The notes: generated from the sequence alone by a model not told the origin. 64,000 nt of DNA from Halopolyspora algeriensis (GCF_003337235.1 NZ_QPJC01000001.1:218919-282918); one strand, 5' to 3'; shown: positions 47,825 to 56,769, numbered from the stretch's first letter. Made by a program: numbers and translations.

Positions 47825-48838
47825 TCACCGGACGTTTCCCCTCCGGTGGGGATCGGCACGGAGATCCACGTCGAGTTCGGTGAGCACGTCGGCGATGGGG
47901 CAGGCGAAACCGACCGTCCCGTCGCGGCTGCCTCCGAAGCAGAGACCGACCACGCACCCGTCGGAATTGACCAGCACGGCTCCCGCATCCCCGTTCCCGG
48001 TGAACGGGGAGCCGTGGGAGGACTCGCAGACGCGTACCTGCTCGCGCAGGACACGCACCCCGAGCGCGTCACCGTGGTCGACTCGCACCGTCGTGTCGGT
48101 CGAGACGACGGTGCCGGTGGTCACTCCCGTGCCGCGGCCGCTCTTGTGCACGGTCTCACCGGGGTGGGCCGCACACTGCCCGGTGATCGGGCCGAGGCCG
48201 GAGATCCCGCGGAAGCACTCGACACCGCTGTGGATCGCCACGGCGGCAACGTTGACACGCCCCGACAGGGCGGCACGCGCCAGCCCGGCGTACACGCGCC
48301 CGGTGTCCGGGTCGGCCATCCGATCACCGACCGCCCACGCGTCGTCCATGCAGGCCACATCGAACGTGGTGAGCCCCATCATCACCGGATCCCGCGCACG
48401 GCCGACGACCAGTGCGCCGAGCGTGCCGACCCGACGGTACCGGCCATCGTCGGAGGCCGCGCGATCTCCGAGCACGATCGGCCTGCACGGTGCGATGCCG
48501 TGGCCGCCACGGGTGGGTGCCTGCTCACCGGGCCGGCATCCGATCGGTACCTGCCGGAGCGGGCGGTGCTCGTGCTGGAGCACGGGTTGTTCCTCGATGA
48601 CATCGGTGGGGATACCGAGAACGCTGGAGGGAACGCGGGCACCGGTGGCGAGGCGCTCGTCCCGTTCCTTGCGGCGGACCGAGACGACAATGGCCTGCTC
48701 CCCCGTGGAGCACATGTCCACGTGCTTGTCTCCGATGTCGACCGCGACGACACCGGGCAGATCCAGGAGCTGGTCCTCCACGGCTCGTTTGACCGGGCGG
48801 ATGAGAGCCCGGTCGCGTAACTCCCTGATGTTCAGCAT
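47825..48838 (-). CDS. Trypsin-like fold protein with a lost catalytic triad
   Basis: A 337-residue protein with the general layout of a chymotrypsin-fold protease: VGTLGALVVG, then MGLTTFDVACMDD, NVAAVAI and GNGDAGAVLVNSDGCVVGLCFGG. By comparison with active relatives, the His position reads Asp (D160), the Asp position reads Asn (N196) and the Ser of GDSG reads Ala (A285). It also has many cysteines. It is probably a binding or regulatory pseudo-protease. The ATG at 48838 has GGAGG 6 bases upstream. The family assignment is moderate. Confidence 0.6.
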   Translation of the reverse strand: MLNIRELRDRALIRPVKRAVEDQLLDLPGVVAVDIGDKHVDMCSTGEQAIVVSVRRKERDERLATGARVPSSVLGIPTDVIEEQPVLQHEHRPLRQVPIGCRPGEQAPTRGGHGIAPCRPIVLGDRAASDDGRYRRVGTLGALVVGRARDPVMMGLTTFDVACMDDAWAVGDRMADPDTGRVYAGLARAALSGRVNVAAVAIHSGVECFRGISGLGPITGQCAAHPGETVHKSGRGTGVTTGTVVSTDTTVRVDHGDALGVRVLREQVRVCESSHGSPFTGNGDAGAVLVNSDGCVVGLCFGGSRDGTVGFACPIADVLTELDVDLRADPHRRGNVR

Positions 48839-48915
48839 GGCAGCCCTCCGCCACCATTTAACACACAGGGTGAGCAATAGTCACTAAGAGTCACTCTTAC
48901 GATTGTTCATGCCAC

Positions 48916-50052
48916 TCATTCCAGCGCGCAGTCCACGAGTACCGGCTCGGGGGCCAGTGACACGCCGAAGCGATCGCGGACGCCGTCCCGCACCTCTGCG
49001 GCCAGTTCGAGCAGGTCACGGGTACTGGCCGAGCCTCGGTTGGTGAGCGCCAGAGTGTGCTTGGTGGACAGTCCGACCCGCCCACCGGGACCCCGGTGGC
49101 CCTTGGCGAAACCGGCATGTTCGATGAGCCACGCCGCGGAGAGCTTGGTGCGCCCGTCCATCGCCGGATACCGGGGAACGTGCTGCTCACCACCGAGACG
49201 GGTGGCGATGTGGTCCAGTACGTCCGCGAGCTCGCCGGCTTCCAGCACGGGATTGGTGAAGAACGAACCGGCGCTCCAGGTGTCGTGGTCGTGCGGATCG
49301 AGCACCATGCCCTTGCCGCGCCGGAGGTTCAGCACGGCCTCGCGCACCTGCTCGACGGGAGCCCGGTCACCGATCTCGACACCGAGCGTGCGGGCGAGCT
49401 CGCCGTAGCGGATGGGCGCGGACAACCCCCCTTCCCGCAGCAGAAAGCGCACCCGCAGCACGACTGCCGTCTCGGTGTGCTTGAGCAGGCTGCTGCGGTA
49501 GACCAGCCCGAGTTCCTCGGCGGGCAGGGTCCGCACCCGGCCGGTCCGGCGATCCAGCAGGTCCACCGAGGTCAGCATCTCGGAGACCTCGACACCGTAG
49601 GCCCCCACGTTCTGCACGGGTGTGGCACCGGTGAGCCCGGGGACACCGGACAGGCACTCCAACCCGCCGAGTCCTTGCCGCACGGTTTCGGCCACGATCT
49701 CGTCCCAGTCCTCGCCGGCCTCGACGGTCAGCCGCACGACCCCGTCCCCGGCGCTGTCGAACCGGTGGCCGCGGGTGGCGATACGCACCACCCGCCCGTC
49801 GAAACCGCTGTCGGCGATCACCAGGTTCGATCCGCCGCCGAGCACGAGCAGCCGCATGCCCGAGGAGTCGGCCGCACGGACGACCTCGGTCAGCTCATCG
49901 GCATGCTCGGCCACGAGGAACTCTGCGGCCGGGCCTCCCAGCCGCAGAGTGGTGTAGCGCGCGAGTGCGCCGCCGGCCCCGGAGGAGTCGTCGGGGCGGG
50001 CGATACCGCTGGGCCGGGACGCGCCGGACATCGAGGGGGTCACGACTGCCAA
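48916..50052 (-). CDS. murB: UDP-N-acetylenolpyruvoylglucosamine reductase
   Basis: Reduces UDP-GlcNAc-enolpyruvate to UDP-MurNAc with FAD and NADPH. The 378-residue product has YTTLRLGGPAAEFLVAE, LVLGGGSNLVIADSGFDG, GLECLSGVPGLTGATPVQNVGAYG, YRSSLLKH (Tyr of the substrate loop), WSAGSFFTNPV and AAWLIEHAGFAKG. The TTG at 50052 has AAGG 6 bases upstream; a GTG at 50043 is also possible. It diverges from the DUF2505 gene. Confidence 0.94.
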   Translation of the reverse strand: MAVVTPSMSGASRPSGIARPDDSSGAGGALARYTTLRLGGPAAEFLVAEHADELTEVVRAADSSGMRLLVLGGGSNLVIADSGFDGRVVRIATRGHRFDSAGDGVVRLTVEAGEDWDEIVAETVRQGLGGLECLSGVPGLTGATPVQNVGAYGVEVSEMLTSVDLLDRRTGRVRTLPAEELGLVYRSSLLKHTETAVVLRVRFLLREGGLSAPIRYGELARTLGVEIGDRAPVEQVREAVLNLRRGKGMVLDPHDHDTWSAGSFFTNPVLEAGELADVLDHIATRLGGEQHVPRYPAMDGRTKLSAAWLIEHAGFAKGHRGPGGRVGLSTKHTLALTNRGSASTRDLLELAAEVRDGVRDRFGVSLAPEPVLVDCALE

Positions 50053-50068
50053 AGGTAACCTTCACCGC

Positions 50069-50599
50069 ATGGCACGCCGCATCGAGCACCGCAGCACCTC
50101 CGTGTGGCCCGCGTCCCGGGTGCACGACGCGCTGATCGACATCGATCACCTCGAGGAGCGGTTGAGCGAGTTCAGCGGCGAGAACACGGAGGTGGTGGAT
50201 CATTCGACCACCGAGGGCGGCGTGCGGTTCCAGGTGCGCCAGGGCGTGCCCGCCGACCGACTGCCACCGATGGTGCGCACCGTGCTCGGCAAGAACCTGA
50301 CGATCGACCGCAGCGAAGCATGGCGCCCGGCGGAACCGGGGCACTACACGGGCGAGGTGGCAGCGGCGATTCCGCGGGTGCCGGGTTCCATCACGGGGTC
50401 GATGTGGTTGCGTGACCTGCCCGAGTCCGAGCGGCCCGCGGACGGGAGCGCGGTCAGCGAGTTCGTGGTGTGCGGCAGTGTCACCTCGAACGTCCCCTTC
50501 GCCGGCAGCAAACTGGAAGAGCTGGTTGCCGACCGGATCAGCAGCTTGCTCGCCGAGGAGATGCGGTTCATCTCCCACTGGCTGTCCCGGCAGCACTGA
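50069..50599 (+). CDS. DUF2505 protein
   Basis: A 176-residue START-like/SRPBCC-type DUF2505 protein (VWPASRVHDALIDIDHLEERLSE, VRFQVRQGVPADRLPP, and FVVCGSVTSNVPFAGSKLEE), matching Rv0481c beside murB. Function unknown. The ATG at 50069 is 7 bases after TAACCT with no ribosome site, so it is probably leaderless. Repeat copy B follows its stop. Confidence 0.87.
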   Translation: MARRIEHRSTSVWPASRVHDALIDIDHLEERLSEFSGENTEVVDHSTTEGGVRFQVRQGVPADRLPPMVRTVLGKNLTIDRSEAWRPAEPGHYTGEVAAAIPRVPGSITGSMWLRDLPESERPADGSAVSEFVVCGSVTSNVPFAGSKLEELVADRISSLLAEEMRFISHWLSRQH

Positions 50600-50617
50600 G
50601 AAGCCCGTCTTGGAACT

Positions 50618-50795
50618 TGGTCAGGTGGTTCCTGAACCGCCGTCTCAGGCGGCGCCTTGCGGCGTTGCAGGCCACATCGAGTAGCCACCTACGCCACGTG
50701 GCCAACTGCCTTGCTGATGCCCGCCTGCGGGCATTCCGATCGAATACGCCGGAGCGGGTCACTCTGCTCAGGCTGATCATTCGAGCGAAAGAACC
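50618..50795 (+). repeat. About 180-bp repeat, copy B
   Basis: Resembles 42370-42548 in opposite orientation. The encoded peptides align at both ends (RWFLNRRLRRRLAALQATS here, RWSVNRLLRWRLAALEATS in copy A; LLRLIIRAK here, LLRLITRAK in copy A), but copy B has no ATG at the equivalent place. It begins about 20 bases after the DUF2505 stop. Confidence 0.7.
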
Positions 50796-50877
50796 AGACC
50801 AAAGACAGACACTGAGAGGTGAGCGGAGCGGCTCACGGCCATCCACACGGGCCGTGGGTCACCTCTAGACTCCGGGC

Positions 50878-51630
50878 ATGATGAGCGACTCCCATCATCA
50901 CGAGCTCACCGAACAGGCCGCCGCGTTCCGGGAGAGGGCCGTGCTGGCCGGACCGGACGCCACCGTGTCCAACTGCCCGGGCTGGGACATGCGCAAGATG
51001 GTGCGTCATCTCGCCCGCGTGTACGCCATGGCCAATCTCGCCGTGGACACGGAACCGGAAAGCCCCACCCCGCGAGCACCCGCCGCCCCCGAGGACTTCA
51101 CCGAGGCGCTGGCCTGGTGGGACGATCAACTGGCCGAGCTGACCGACAAGCTTCGCACGGGCGAGTCCGACCGCTCCGTGTGGTCGTTCTTCCCGGGTGG
51201 TACCCCGTCGTCCTGGGCCCGCAGAATGGCGCACGAGACCGCGATCCACCGGCTCGACGCGGAGCAGGCGCTGGCCGACAGCGGTGTCGGCCAGGTGCAC
51301 GAGCTGCTTTTCGATCCGGTCTTCGCCGCCGACGGTGTCGACGAGATGCTGTCGGTGCTGCTGTCCGGTACTCGCCGGTGGGAGGAACAGCACGGTGACG
51401 GCCAGGTGCTGTTCCACGCGGCCGATGCGGAACGGACGTGGATGGTGACTTTCCGCTCCGAGCAGCCACCCGAAACCGGCGCACTCCACGACGCCGCACT
51501 CGGCAGGCCCGACGTGGACGCCACGGTCGCCGGAACGGCCGATGCGATCTACCGGCGCGTGTGGGGACGGCCGAGCACCGCGGTGGTCAGTGGGGACAGC
51601 GTTCTCGCGGGACTGATCAGCGGCCGCTGA
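50878..51630 (+). CDS. Maleylpyruvate isomerase family, mycothiol-dependent
   Basis: A 250-residue DinB-fold protein of the mycothiol-dependent maleylpyruvate isomerase family: TVSNCPGWDMRKMVRHLARVY, then HETAIHRLDAEQAL supplying the His/Glu metal ligands, and a C-terminal SCP2-like domain. It probably uses mycothiol for transfer or isomerisation; the substrate is unknown. The ATG at 50878 follows TAGACT by 6 bases, so it is likely leaderless. Confidence 0.85.
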   Translation: MMSDSHHHELTEQAAAFRERAVLAGPDATVSNCPGWDMRKMVRHLARVYAMANLAVDTEPESPTPRAPAAPEDFTEALAWWDDQLAELTDKLRTGESDRSVWSFFPGGTPSSWARRMAHETAIHRLDAEQALADSGVGQVHELLFDPVFAADGVDEMLSVLLSGTRRWEEQHGDGQVLFHAADAERTWMVTFRSEQPPETGALHDAALGRPDVDATVAGTADAIYRRVWGRPSTAVVSGDSVLAGLISGR

Positions 51631-51693
51631 CCCGCCCGCGCCACACGGAAACGAGGCAGCCCGGACGGTGATGAGCTGCGACAATCGGTGCCC

Positions 51694-52572
51694 ATGCCAC
51701 CGAACGAACGACGGTACGTCCTCACCCTCGGCTGCCCGGACCGCACCGGCATCGTCGCCCGCATCGCGTCCTTCCTCGCGGAGCGAGGCGGCTGGATCAT
51801 CGAGGCGGGGTATCACACCGACCCGGACACCGGCTGGTTCTTCACGCGTCAGGAGGTTCGTGCGGACTCGCTGCCCTTCGGAGTCGACGAACTGCGAGAG
51901 CGGTTCGCGGAAGTGGCCGACCAGTTGGACGAGCGCACCGAATGGCACGTTTCCGACACCGGCAGGCGGCGGCGGGTCGTGATCCTGGTGTCGAAGGAGG
52001 GCCACTGCCTGCACGACCTGCTCGGCCGGGTCGGCTCGGGAGAACTGGACGTGGACCTGCGCGCGGTGATCGGCAACCATCCCCACCTGGGTCCGATCAC
52101 CGAAGCGCACGGTATTCCGTTCCACCACGTCCCCTTCCCGTCGAGCAAGGACCCGCAAGGCAAGCAGGACGCCTTCGCCCGGATCGGGGAGCTGGTCGAG
52201 GCTCAGGATCCGGACGCCATCGTGCTCGCCCGGTTCATGCAGGTACTACCACCGGAACTGTGCCGGGCATGGCAGGGCCGTGCCCTCAACATTCACCACA
52301 GTTTCCTGCCGTCGTTCGCCGGTGCCCGCCCGTACCACCAGGCGTATCAGCGCGGAGTGAAGCTGGTCGGAGCGACCTGCCACTACGTCACGGCGGATCT
52401 GGACGCGGGCCCGATCATCGAGCAGGACGTCACGCGGGTGGACCATACGGACTCGGTTCCGGACATGGTGCGCAAGGGCCGCGACATCGAGAAGATCGTG
52501 CTCGCCCGCGGCCTTCGCGCCCACGTGGAGGATCGTGTTCTCGTGCACGATCAGCGCACCGTCATCTTCTAG
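51694..52572 (+). CDS. purU: Formyltetrahydrofolate deformylase
   Basis: Releases formate from 10-formyltetrahydrofolate. The 292-residue product has an N-terminal ACT domain (VLTLGCPDRTGIVARIASFLAERGG region, 8-80) and a C-terminal formyltransferase domain with the catalytic set NIHHSFLPSF, GATCHYVTADLDAGPIIEQD and VDHTDS. The ATG at 51694 lies 8 bases after GACAAT; a GTG 6 bases earlier is possible. Confidence 0.94.
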   Translation: MPPNERRYVLTLGCPDRTGIVARIASFLAERGGWIIEAGYHTDPDTGWFFTRQEVRADSLPFGVDELRERFAEVADQLDERTEWHVSDTGRRRRVVILVSKEGHCLHDLLGRVGSGELDVDLRAVIGNHPHLGPITEAHGIPFHHVPFPSSKDPQGKQDAFARIGELVEAQDPDAIVLARFMQVLPPELCRAWQGRALNIHHSFLPSFAGARPYHQAYQRGVKLVGATCHYVTADLDAGPIIEQDVTRVDHTDSVPDMVRKGRDIEKIVLARGLRAHVEDRVLVHDQRTVIF

Positions 52573-52573
52573 C

Positions 52574-52625
52574 GAGTGAACGCCAACTTTCACTCGCATA
52601 GAAGTGACGAAAGTTCCGTTCACTC
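52574..52625. repeat. Palindrome between convergent purU and ybaK-like genes
   Basis: Near-perfect arms: GAGTGAACGCCAACTTTC on the left and GAAAGTTCCGTTCACTC on the right. It starts 2 bases after the purU stop and contains the ybaK-like stop codon in its right arm, as at menF/menD (6136-6186). The middle also shares CATAGA- or GTATAGA-like sequence. Confidence 0.7.
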
Positions 52626-53177
52626 CACTCGGCCGAGGCCGTCCACCACTTCGGCCCCCGGCAGGCGGGCGAGCAACTCTCCCGGAGCGATGAGTTTGCT
52701 GCGGCGCAACCCGCTGCCGACGACGACGGCGGGGGCCTCGGCCACGGCAGCGTCGACGAGCAGCGGCCACTCGGCAGGCAGGCCGAACGGGGTGATCCCG
52801 CCGTACTCCATCCCGGTCAGGCTCACCGCCTCCTCCATCGGTGTGAAGGAAGCCTTGCGCACGTCCAACCTGCGCCTGACGACGCCGTTCACATCGGCAC
52901 GGGTGGTGGACAGGATCACGCAGGCGGCGTACCGCAGTTCACCGGAGCGCTTGCCGGAAACCACGACGCAGTTGGCCGACAACTCCGGCGGCGACCCGTA
53001 CTGCGCACAGAACGCGGCCGTATCGGCCAGTTCCGGATCGATCTCGGCGACACCGACGGACTCGGGGGCCTCGAACTCGCGAACGGCGGGAACGACCCGG
53101 TCGGCAAGCAAGTCCTGCCGCTCCAGCGCGGGTGAGGGATCCAGTGTCCCGGCAGCCGGTGACCAGTCAACAACCAT
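52620..53177 (-). CDS. YbaK/EbsC-type aminoacyl-tRNA deacylase
   Basis: A 185-residue editing-domain protein (ELSANCVVVSGKRSG with the conserved lysine, TRADVNGVVRRRLDVRKASF, MEYGGITPFGLPAEWPLLVD, and GSGLRRSKLIAPGELLARL). Relatives hydrolyse mischarged Cys-tRNA-Pro or similar. The ATG follows TAGAGT by 6 bases, so translation is probably leaderless. It converges with purU. Confidence 0.88.
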   Translation of the reverse strand: MVVDWSPAAGTLDPSPALERQDLLADRVVPAVREFEAPESVGVAEIDPELADTAAFCAQYGSPPELSANCVVVSGKRSGELRYAACVILSTTRADVNGVVRRRLDVRKASFTPMEEAVSLTGMEYGGITPFGLPAEWPLLVDAAVAEAPAVVVGSGLRRSKLIAPGELLARLPGAEVVDGLGRVE

Positions 53178-53221
53178 GCCGCGACTCTACGAGTCCGCGG
53201 GGCCGCACTCACCATCCGCCT

Positions 53222-53980
53222 TCAGTTCAGCAGGCCGGTCACCAGGCGGCGGAGCTCGTGCCGGTGGGTGAGCATCGGCGCGGCCGAGGGCAGCAGCTCC
53301 AGCCTGGCACGCGGGAAGGCACCGGCCACGTCCTCGGCGACCTCGGCCGGGTGCAGTTCGTCCCCGGTGGCTCCGACGACCAGCACGTCCGAGGTCACCT
53401 CCGCCAGGGAGGCCGCATCGGCCAGCGGGCACTGCTCGGGCAGCGTACGCAGAGCGTCCCCGAGCCGCATCAGTGCGGCGGCACGGTCCTCGACGTAGTT
53501 GCCGACCTCCGTTCCGCTCGGCAGATCATCGGCGACGAGGGCGCGCAGCCTCGCGCCACCGTCCGAAGTGGCGGCGTCGACGGCTTCGGCGAGCCGTACG
53601 AACGGTTCTCGTGCCGATTCGTCGCGCGATCGATCCAGTGCGGCGGGAAGCAGGAGGGCGAGACGTTCGAATCGGTGCGGGTCCCGCGCCGCGGCACGGG
53701 TCAGGGCACCCGCCCCGAGGGAGACACCGATCGCGCGAGTCGCCCGCACCTCGTCGGCGATCGCGAGCACGTCCTCGGCGACACGGCCGTAGTCCCAGTA
53801 CCCGGGCGGTGCCTCGGCAGCATCGCCGTGCCCGGGCAGGGTGACGACGACACGAGTTCCACGCACGCCCGAGGCCGGGATCCGCGCTTCGCCTTCGGTG
53901 GCACCGAGACCGTGCACGACGAGCGTGACCGGTGTCCCACTTCCTCGGGCCTTCCACACGGCCCCCGAACCCGGAGCCAC
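53222..53980 (-). CDS. Alpha/beta hydrolase
   Basis: A 252-residue alpha/beta hydrolase: VVHGLGATEGEAR (oxyanion region), TLPGHGDA, nucleophile elbow IGVSLGAGALTRAA, VVGATGDELHPAEVAE with the acidic residue and a late His. The GTG at 53980 overlaps the DUF2516 stop by one base (TAGTG), which fixes the start. The substrate is unknown. Confidence 0.85.
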   Translation of the reverse strand: MAPGSGAVWKARGSGTPVTLVVHGLGATEGEARIPASGVRGTRVVVTLPGHGDAAEAPPGYWDYGRVAEDVLAIADEVRATRAIGVSLGAGALTRAAARDPHRFERLALLLPAALDRSRDESAREPFVRLAEAVDAATSDGGARLRALVADDLPSGTEVGNYVEDRAAALMRLGDALRTLPEQCPLADAASLAEVTSDVLVVGATGDELHPAEVAEDVAGAFPRARLELLPSAAPMLTHRHELRRLVTGLLN

Positions 53981-54288
53981 TACCAGGAACTTCCCTTTTG
54001 CACCTCGATCACCTTGGGGCGGACGTCGACGAGGTAGACCAGCACCGCCACCAGGCCTGCGATCCAGAAGATCATGCCCCCTCCGCCGGGGCCCTGAGAC
54101 AGTCCCAGCGCGAGCATTCCGCCACCGGTGATGCCCAGCCAGGCCGGTTTGCTCATCTTGTCCGCCGCGGTGAACGCGTCGGCGCGCTGCATCGCAGCAT
54201 GCCCGAACGCGTACACCCCCAGCGGGAGGCTCGCCAACCAGAGGATCCGCAGGATCCAGAGTTCCAATAGCAGTGCGGCTCCAGACAC
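53980..54288 (-). CDS. DUF2516 membrane protein
   Basis: A 102-residue protein with three helices (LLLELWILRILWLASLPLGVY, WLGITGGGMLALGL and MIFWIAGLVAVLVYLVDVRP), matching DUF2516/Rv0476. The GTG at 54288 follows TAGTCT by 6 bases, a leaderless pattern. Function unknown. It is downstream of the hbhA-like gene, as in mycobacteria. Confidence 0.87.
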   Translation of the reverse strand: MSGAALLLELWILRILWLASLPLGVYAFGHAAMQRADAFTAADKMSKPAWLGITGGGMLALGLSQGPGGGGMIFWIAGLVAVLVYLVDVRPKVIEVQKGSSW

Positions 54289-54350
54289 GGCTCCAGACTA
54301 CGTGCCCGGGCCCGGTTGACGGCACCCGCGCCGGGAGGGGTGGCGACGTC

Positions 54351-55061
54351 TCAGTTGCCGTTGTTCTTGCGGGCCGCCGACTTGGGCTGGGGCTTGGCGC
54401 TGCCGTTGGTCTTGGCCGCAGCGGTCCGGTTGGCGGTCTTGCGTGCTGCACTGCGGGTCGTCGACGCGGTACTGGCTCCGGCTTCCTGGACCGTGTCGGC
54501 CGTGTCCTCGGCGGTGCTCCGCACCGTGGCCGCGGCCCCGTTGGCGGTGCTCTCGGCTTGCCGCGCCGTTTTCTCACCGAAGAAGCGGGTGGTGGTGGTC
54601 ACCCGGCCGAGCACGTCGTCGGCCAGGTCCCGGGCGTCACCGACGGCTCCTTCGAAGCGCTCCTGAGCATTGCCGACCTGATCGACCGCGCGCTGGACCC
54701 GCGGCTGCTGCCGCAACCGCCCGAAGGCGTCCTCGCCCCGGCCGGCGAGGTCTCCGTAGACCCGCACCGCCGAGTTCGTGTAGGAGTCGATCAGCTTTCG
54801 CAGTTCGGCCGGATCCAGCCGATGGCGCAAGGAGGACAGTTCCCCGGGGATCTCACCGAGACCCTCGCGGGCGGACCCGGCACTCTCGTTGAGCTGCTCT
54901 CGCACCTGCTTCACGGTGTCCGCGACGGCGCGCGCGGCGAGGTCTCCGGCGCCGAGCGCGGCCATCAGCGGCGTGCGGGCTTGGTGAGCGGCGCCTTCCA
55001 GGGCATGGCCGGCCTGCTCGCGCGCCTTGTTCATGTCCTGCACCGTGGGCAACGTCGGCAT
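54351..55061 (-). CDS. HbhA-like heparin-binding haemagglutinin homologue
   Basis: A 236-residue helical protein related to HbhA (Rv0475): an N-terminal helix (TVQDMNKAREQAGHALEGA), a long coiled-coil-like middle (AVADTVKQVREQLNESAG through about residue 160) and a Lys/Ala/Thr-rich basic C-terminal tail with repeated AAKT/ARKT units. In mycobacteria this tail binds heparan sulfate and host cells. In a likely non-pathogen the role may be surface or lipid-associated. The gene is 5 bases after the XRE regulator gene. Confidence 0.8.
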   Translation of the reverse strand: MPTLPTVQDMNKAREQAGHALEGAAHQARTPLMAALGAGDLAARAVADTVKQVREQLNESAGSAREGLGEIPGELSSLRHRLDPAELRKLIDSYTNSAVRVYGDLAGRGEDAFGRLRQQPRVQRAVDQVGNAQERFEGAVGDARDLADDVLGRVTTTTRFFGEKTARQAESTANGAAATVRSTAEDTADTVQEAGASTASTTRSAARKTANRTAAAKTNGSAKPQPKSAARKNNGN

Positions 55062-55065
55062 GGTG

Positions 55066-55494
55066 TCACTCCTCGATCTCCGGTGTCGTCGCCTCGGGCC
55101 GGTGTGAGTTCCCTGGGGCGGGGTGGCCGGGTTCACCGTCCTGCTCGCGCCGGAACGAGGCGTAGATGTCCAGCAAAACTTGTTTTTGCCGCTCGCTGAG
55201 GTCGGCATCGGCGAGGACGGCGTCCACGACCGGGCCGCCTTCGCGGCTTTCCAGGATTCCGGCCTGCACGTACAACGCCTCGGCGGAGATCCGCAGCGCC
55301 TTGGCGATCTGCTGCAGAATCTCCGCGCTCGGTTTGCGCAATCCCCGTTCGACCTGGCTCAGATACGGGTTGGACACTCCGGCTCGCTTGGCCAGCTGGC
55401 GGACCGAGATCTGGGCGTTGGCACGTTGGGTCCGGATGTAGCTGCCGAGGTCGCTGACCGCCTGGTTCACCGCACTGTTCACGGTTTTGTCCAT
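55066..55494 (-). CDS. XRE-family transcriptional regulator
   Basis: A 142-residue protein with an N-terminal HTH_3 domain (LGSYIRTQRANAQISVRQLAKRAGVS, then NPYLSQVERGLRKPSAEILQQIA) and an acidic C-terminal helix (ADADLSERQKQVLLDIYASFRRE). It is the Rv0474 counterpart and probably controls the adjoining hbhA-like gene, 5 bases downstream. Confidence 0.85.
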   Translation of the reverse strand: MDKTVNSAVNQAVSDLGSYIRTQRANAQISVRQLAKRAGVSNPYLSQVERGLRKPSAEILQQIAKALRISAEALYVQAGILESREGGPVVDAVLADADLSERQKQVLLDIYASFRREQDGEPGHPAPGNSHRPEATTPEIEE

Positions 55495-55620
55495 CCGGTC
55501 CACGGCAGCCACCTTCCTGTGATCACCACGATAAGCCCGTGTGCTAACTCTTGCAAGCACTCTGCTTGCACCCTATCGGGTGTTGTCCGCGCCACCTGCT
55601 CGAGGATCATCCCGCCGGGG

Positions 55621-56025
55621 TCAGCACGCGCACAGGCAGAACGGATGGCCTGCGGGATCGGCGTACACGCGGAAGTTCGCGTCCAGCCGATCCTGCGGCT
55701 GAGGCAGTTGCCGGGCACCGGCTTCCAGCGCACGCTCGTGCGTCGGCGACAGGTCCGACACCCGCACGTCGAGGTGCAGCATCTGCGGCCGCTCCCGGTC
55801 CGGCCAGGTGGGCGGCAGGTGGTCGGGATCACGCTGGAAGGCCAGGTTCGCACCACCGGCGGGGTCGGCCACCTCCACCCAGTCGTCGTCCGATGCGTCC
55901 TCGTCGACGGACCACCCGAGCAACCCGACGTAGAACCCGGCGAGCTCCCGCGGATCCGGGCAGTCGATCACGACAGCCGCGAGCCGCAGCACACCGGCGT
56001 CCGCCGATTCCGTTGATTCCGCCAT
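55621..56025 (-). CDS. VOC-family (glyoxalase-like) protein
   Basis: A 134-residue vicinal-oxygen-chelate protein (VVIDCPDPRELAGFYVGLLGW, QMLHLDVRVSDLSP, YADPAGHPFCLC). It is probably a monomeric glyoxalase or resistance-type fold. GGGAGGG precedes the ATG. It diverges from a CGNR regulator with a palindrome between them. Confidence 0.86.
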   Translation of the reverse strand: MAESTESADAGVLRLAAVVIDCPDPRELAGFYVGLLGWSVDEDASDDDWVEVADPAGGANLAFQRDPDHLPPTWPDRERPQMLHLDVRVSDLSPTHERALEAGARQLPQPQDRLDANFRVYADPAGHPFCLCAC

Positions 56026-56064
56026 CGCCGCATCCCTCCCGGATTAACCACTTTTCTTCTTTTG

Positions 56065-56079
56065 CCGGTTACTAACCGG
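56065..56079. promoter_or_regulatory. Palindrome in the VOC/CGNR divergent promoter
   Basis: CCGGTT-ACT-AACCGG, perfect 6-base arms, between the divergent VOC gene (start 56025) and the CGNR gene (start 56141). A likely operator for the CGNR protein. Confidence 0.5.
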
Positions 56080-56140
56080 TGAAGTAATTATGCTGGTTCG
56101 CCATGTCGGCGGCAACCCCCGAGACGCCTACGATGGTGTT

Positions 56141-56734
56141 GTGCGTACCGAAGCCGTCGGAGCGAACAGCGCGGCCGCGCCCGACAGGACGCCACCGGCC
56201 GCCCGGAAGTCCGTGGAACTCGACACCGAGCAGGACCTCCGGCTCCTCCTGGACTTCCTCAACACCTGCGATGTCGAGACGGGCACGGAGCTCATGGACG
56301 ACCCCGCCGGTTGGCAGCAGTGGTGCGCCGAGCGAGGTCTGAGCTCGGCGCCGGACACCGAGGCCGCCCGCGAGATCCGCGACACCATGCGTGCCTCGGT
56401 GGTCTGCGGTTCCGGCTCACCGCGGAACACCCCGCCCGCGGACCGCACCGAGGCAACCGGGACATCGGCCTCCCCGGCCTGGCCGATACGGGTGGTGCTG
56501 CACGGCGGCGTGCCGGTGCTGACCGGCACCGACGCGGTGGGCAGCGTGCTGGCTGCCGCCACCCGCCTGGTGACCACCGGCCACTGGGACCGGATCAAGA
56601 TCTGCCCCGCCGAGAACTGTCTGTGGGCGTTCTACGACCGTTCCCGCAACCGTTCCCGCACCTGGTGTTCGATGCGCGTCTGCGGCAACCGGGAAAAAGC
56701 CCGCTCCTGGCGGGAGCGCCGTACCGCGGGCTGA
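56141..56734 (+). CDS. CGNR zinc-finger (ABATE-type) regulator
   Basis: A 197-residue protein with an N-terminal ABATE-like domain (LLLDFLNTCDVETG) and a C-terminal CGNR zinc finger: KICPAENCLWAFYDRSRNRSRTWC and MRVCGNREKARSWRERR, giving the C-x4-C and C-x4-C ligands. These proteins are putative stress regulators. The GTG at 56141 is 6 bases after TACGAT; an ATG at 56090 lies in the same frame. Confidence 0.85.
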   Translation: MRTEAVGANSAAAPDRTPPAARKSVELDTEQDLRLLLDFLNTCDVETGTELMDDPAGWQQWCAERGLSSAPDTEAAREIRDTMRASVVCGSGSPRNTPPADRTEATGTSASPAWPIRVVLHGGVPVLTGTDAVGSVLAAATRLVTTGHWDRIKICPAENCLWAFYDRSRNRSRTWCSMRVCGNREKARSWRERRTAG

Positions 56735-56769
56735 GGCACGGCCACCGGGCCCGGGCAGCTCCCGGCTTG

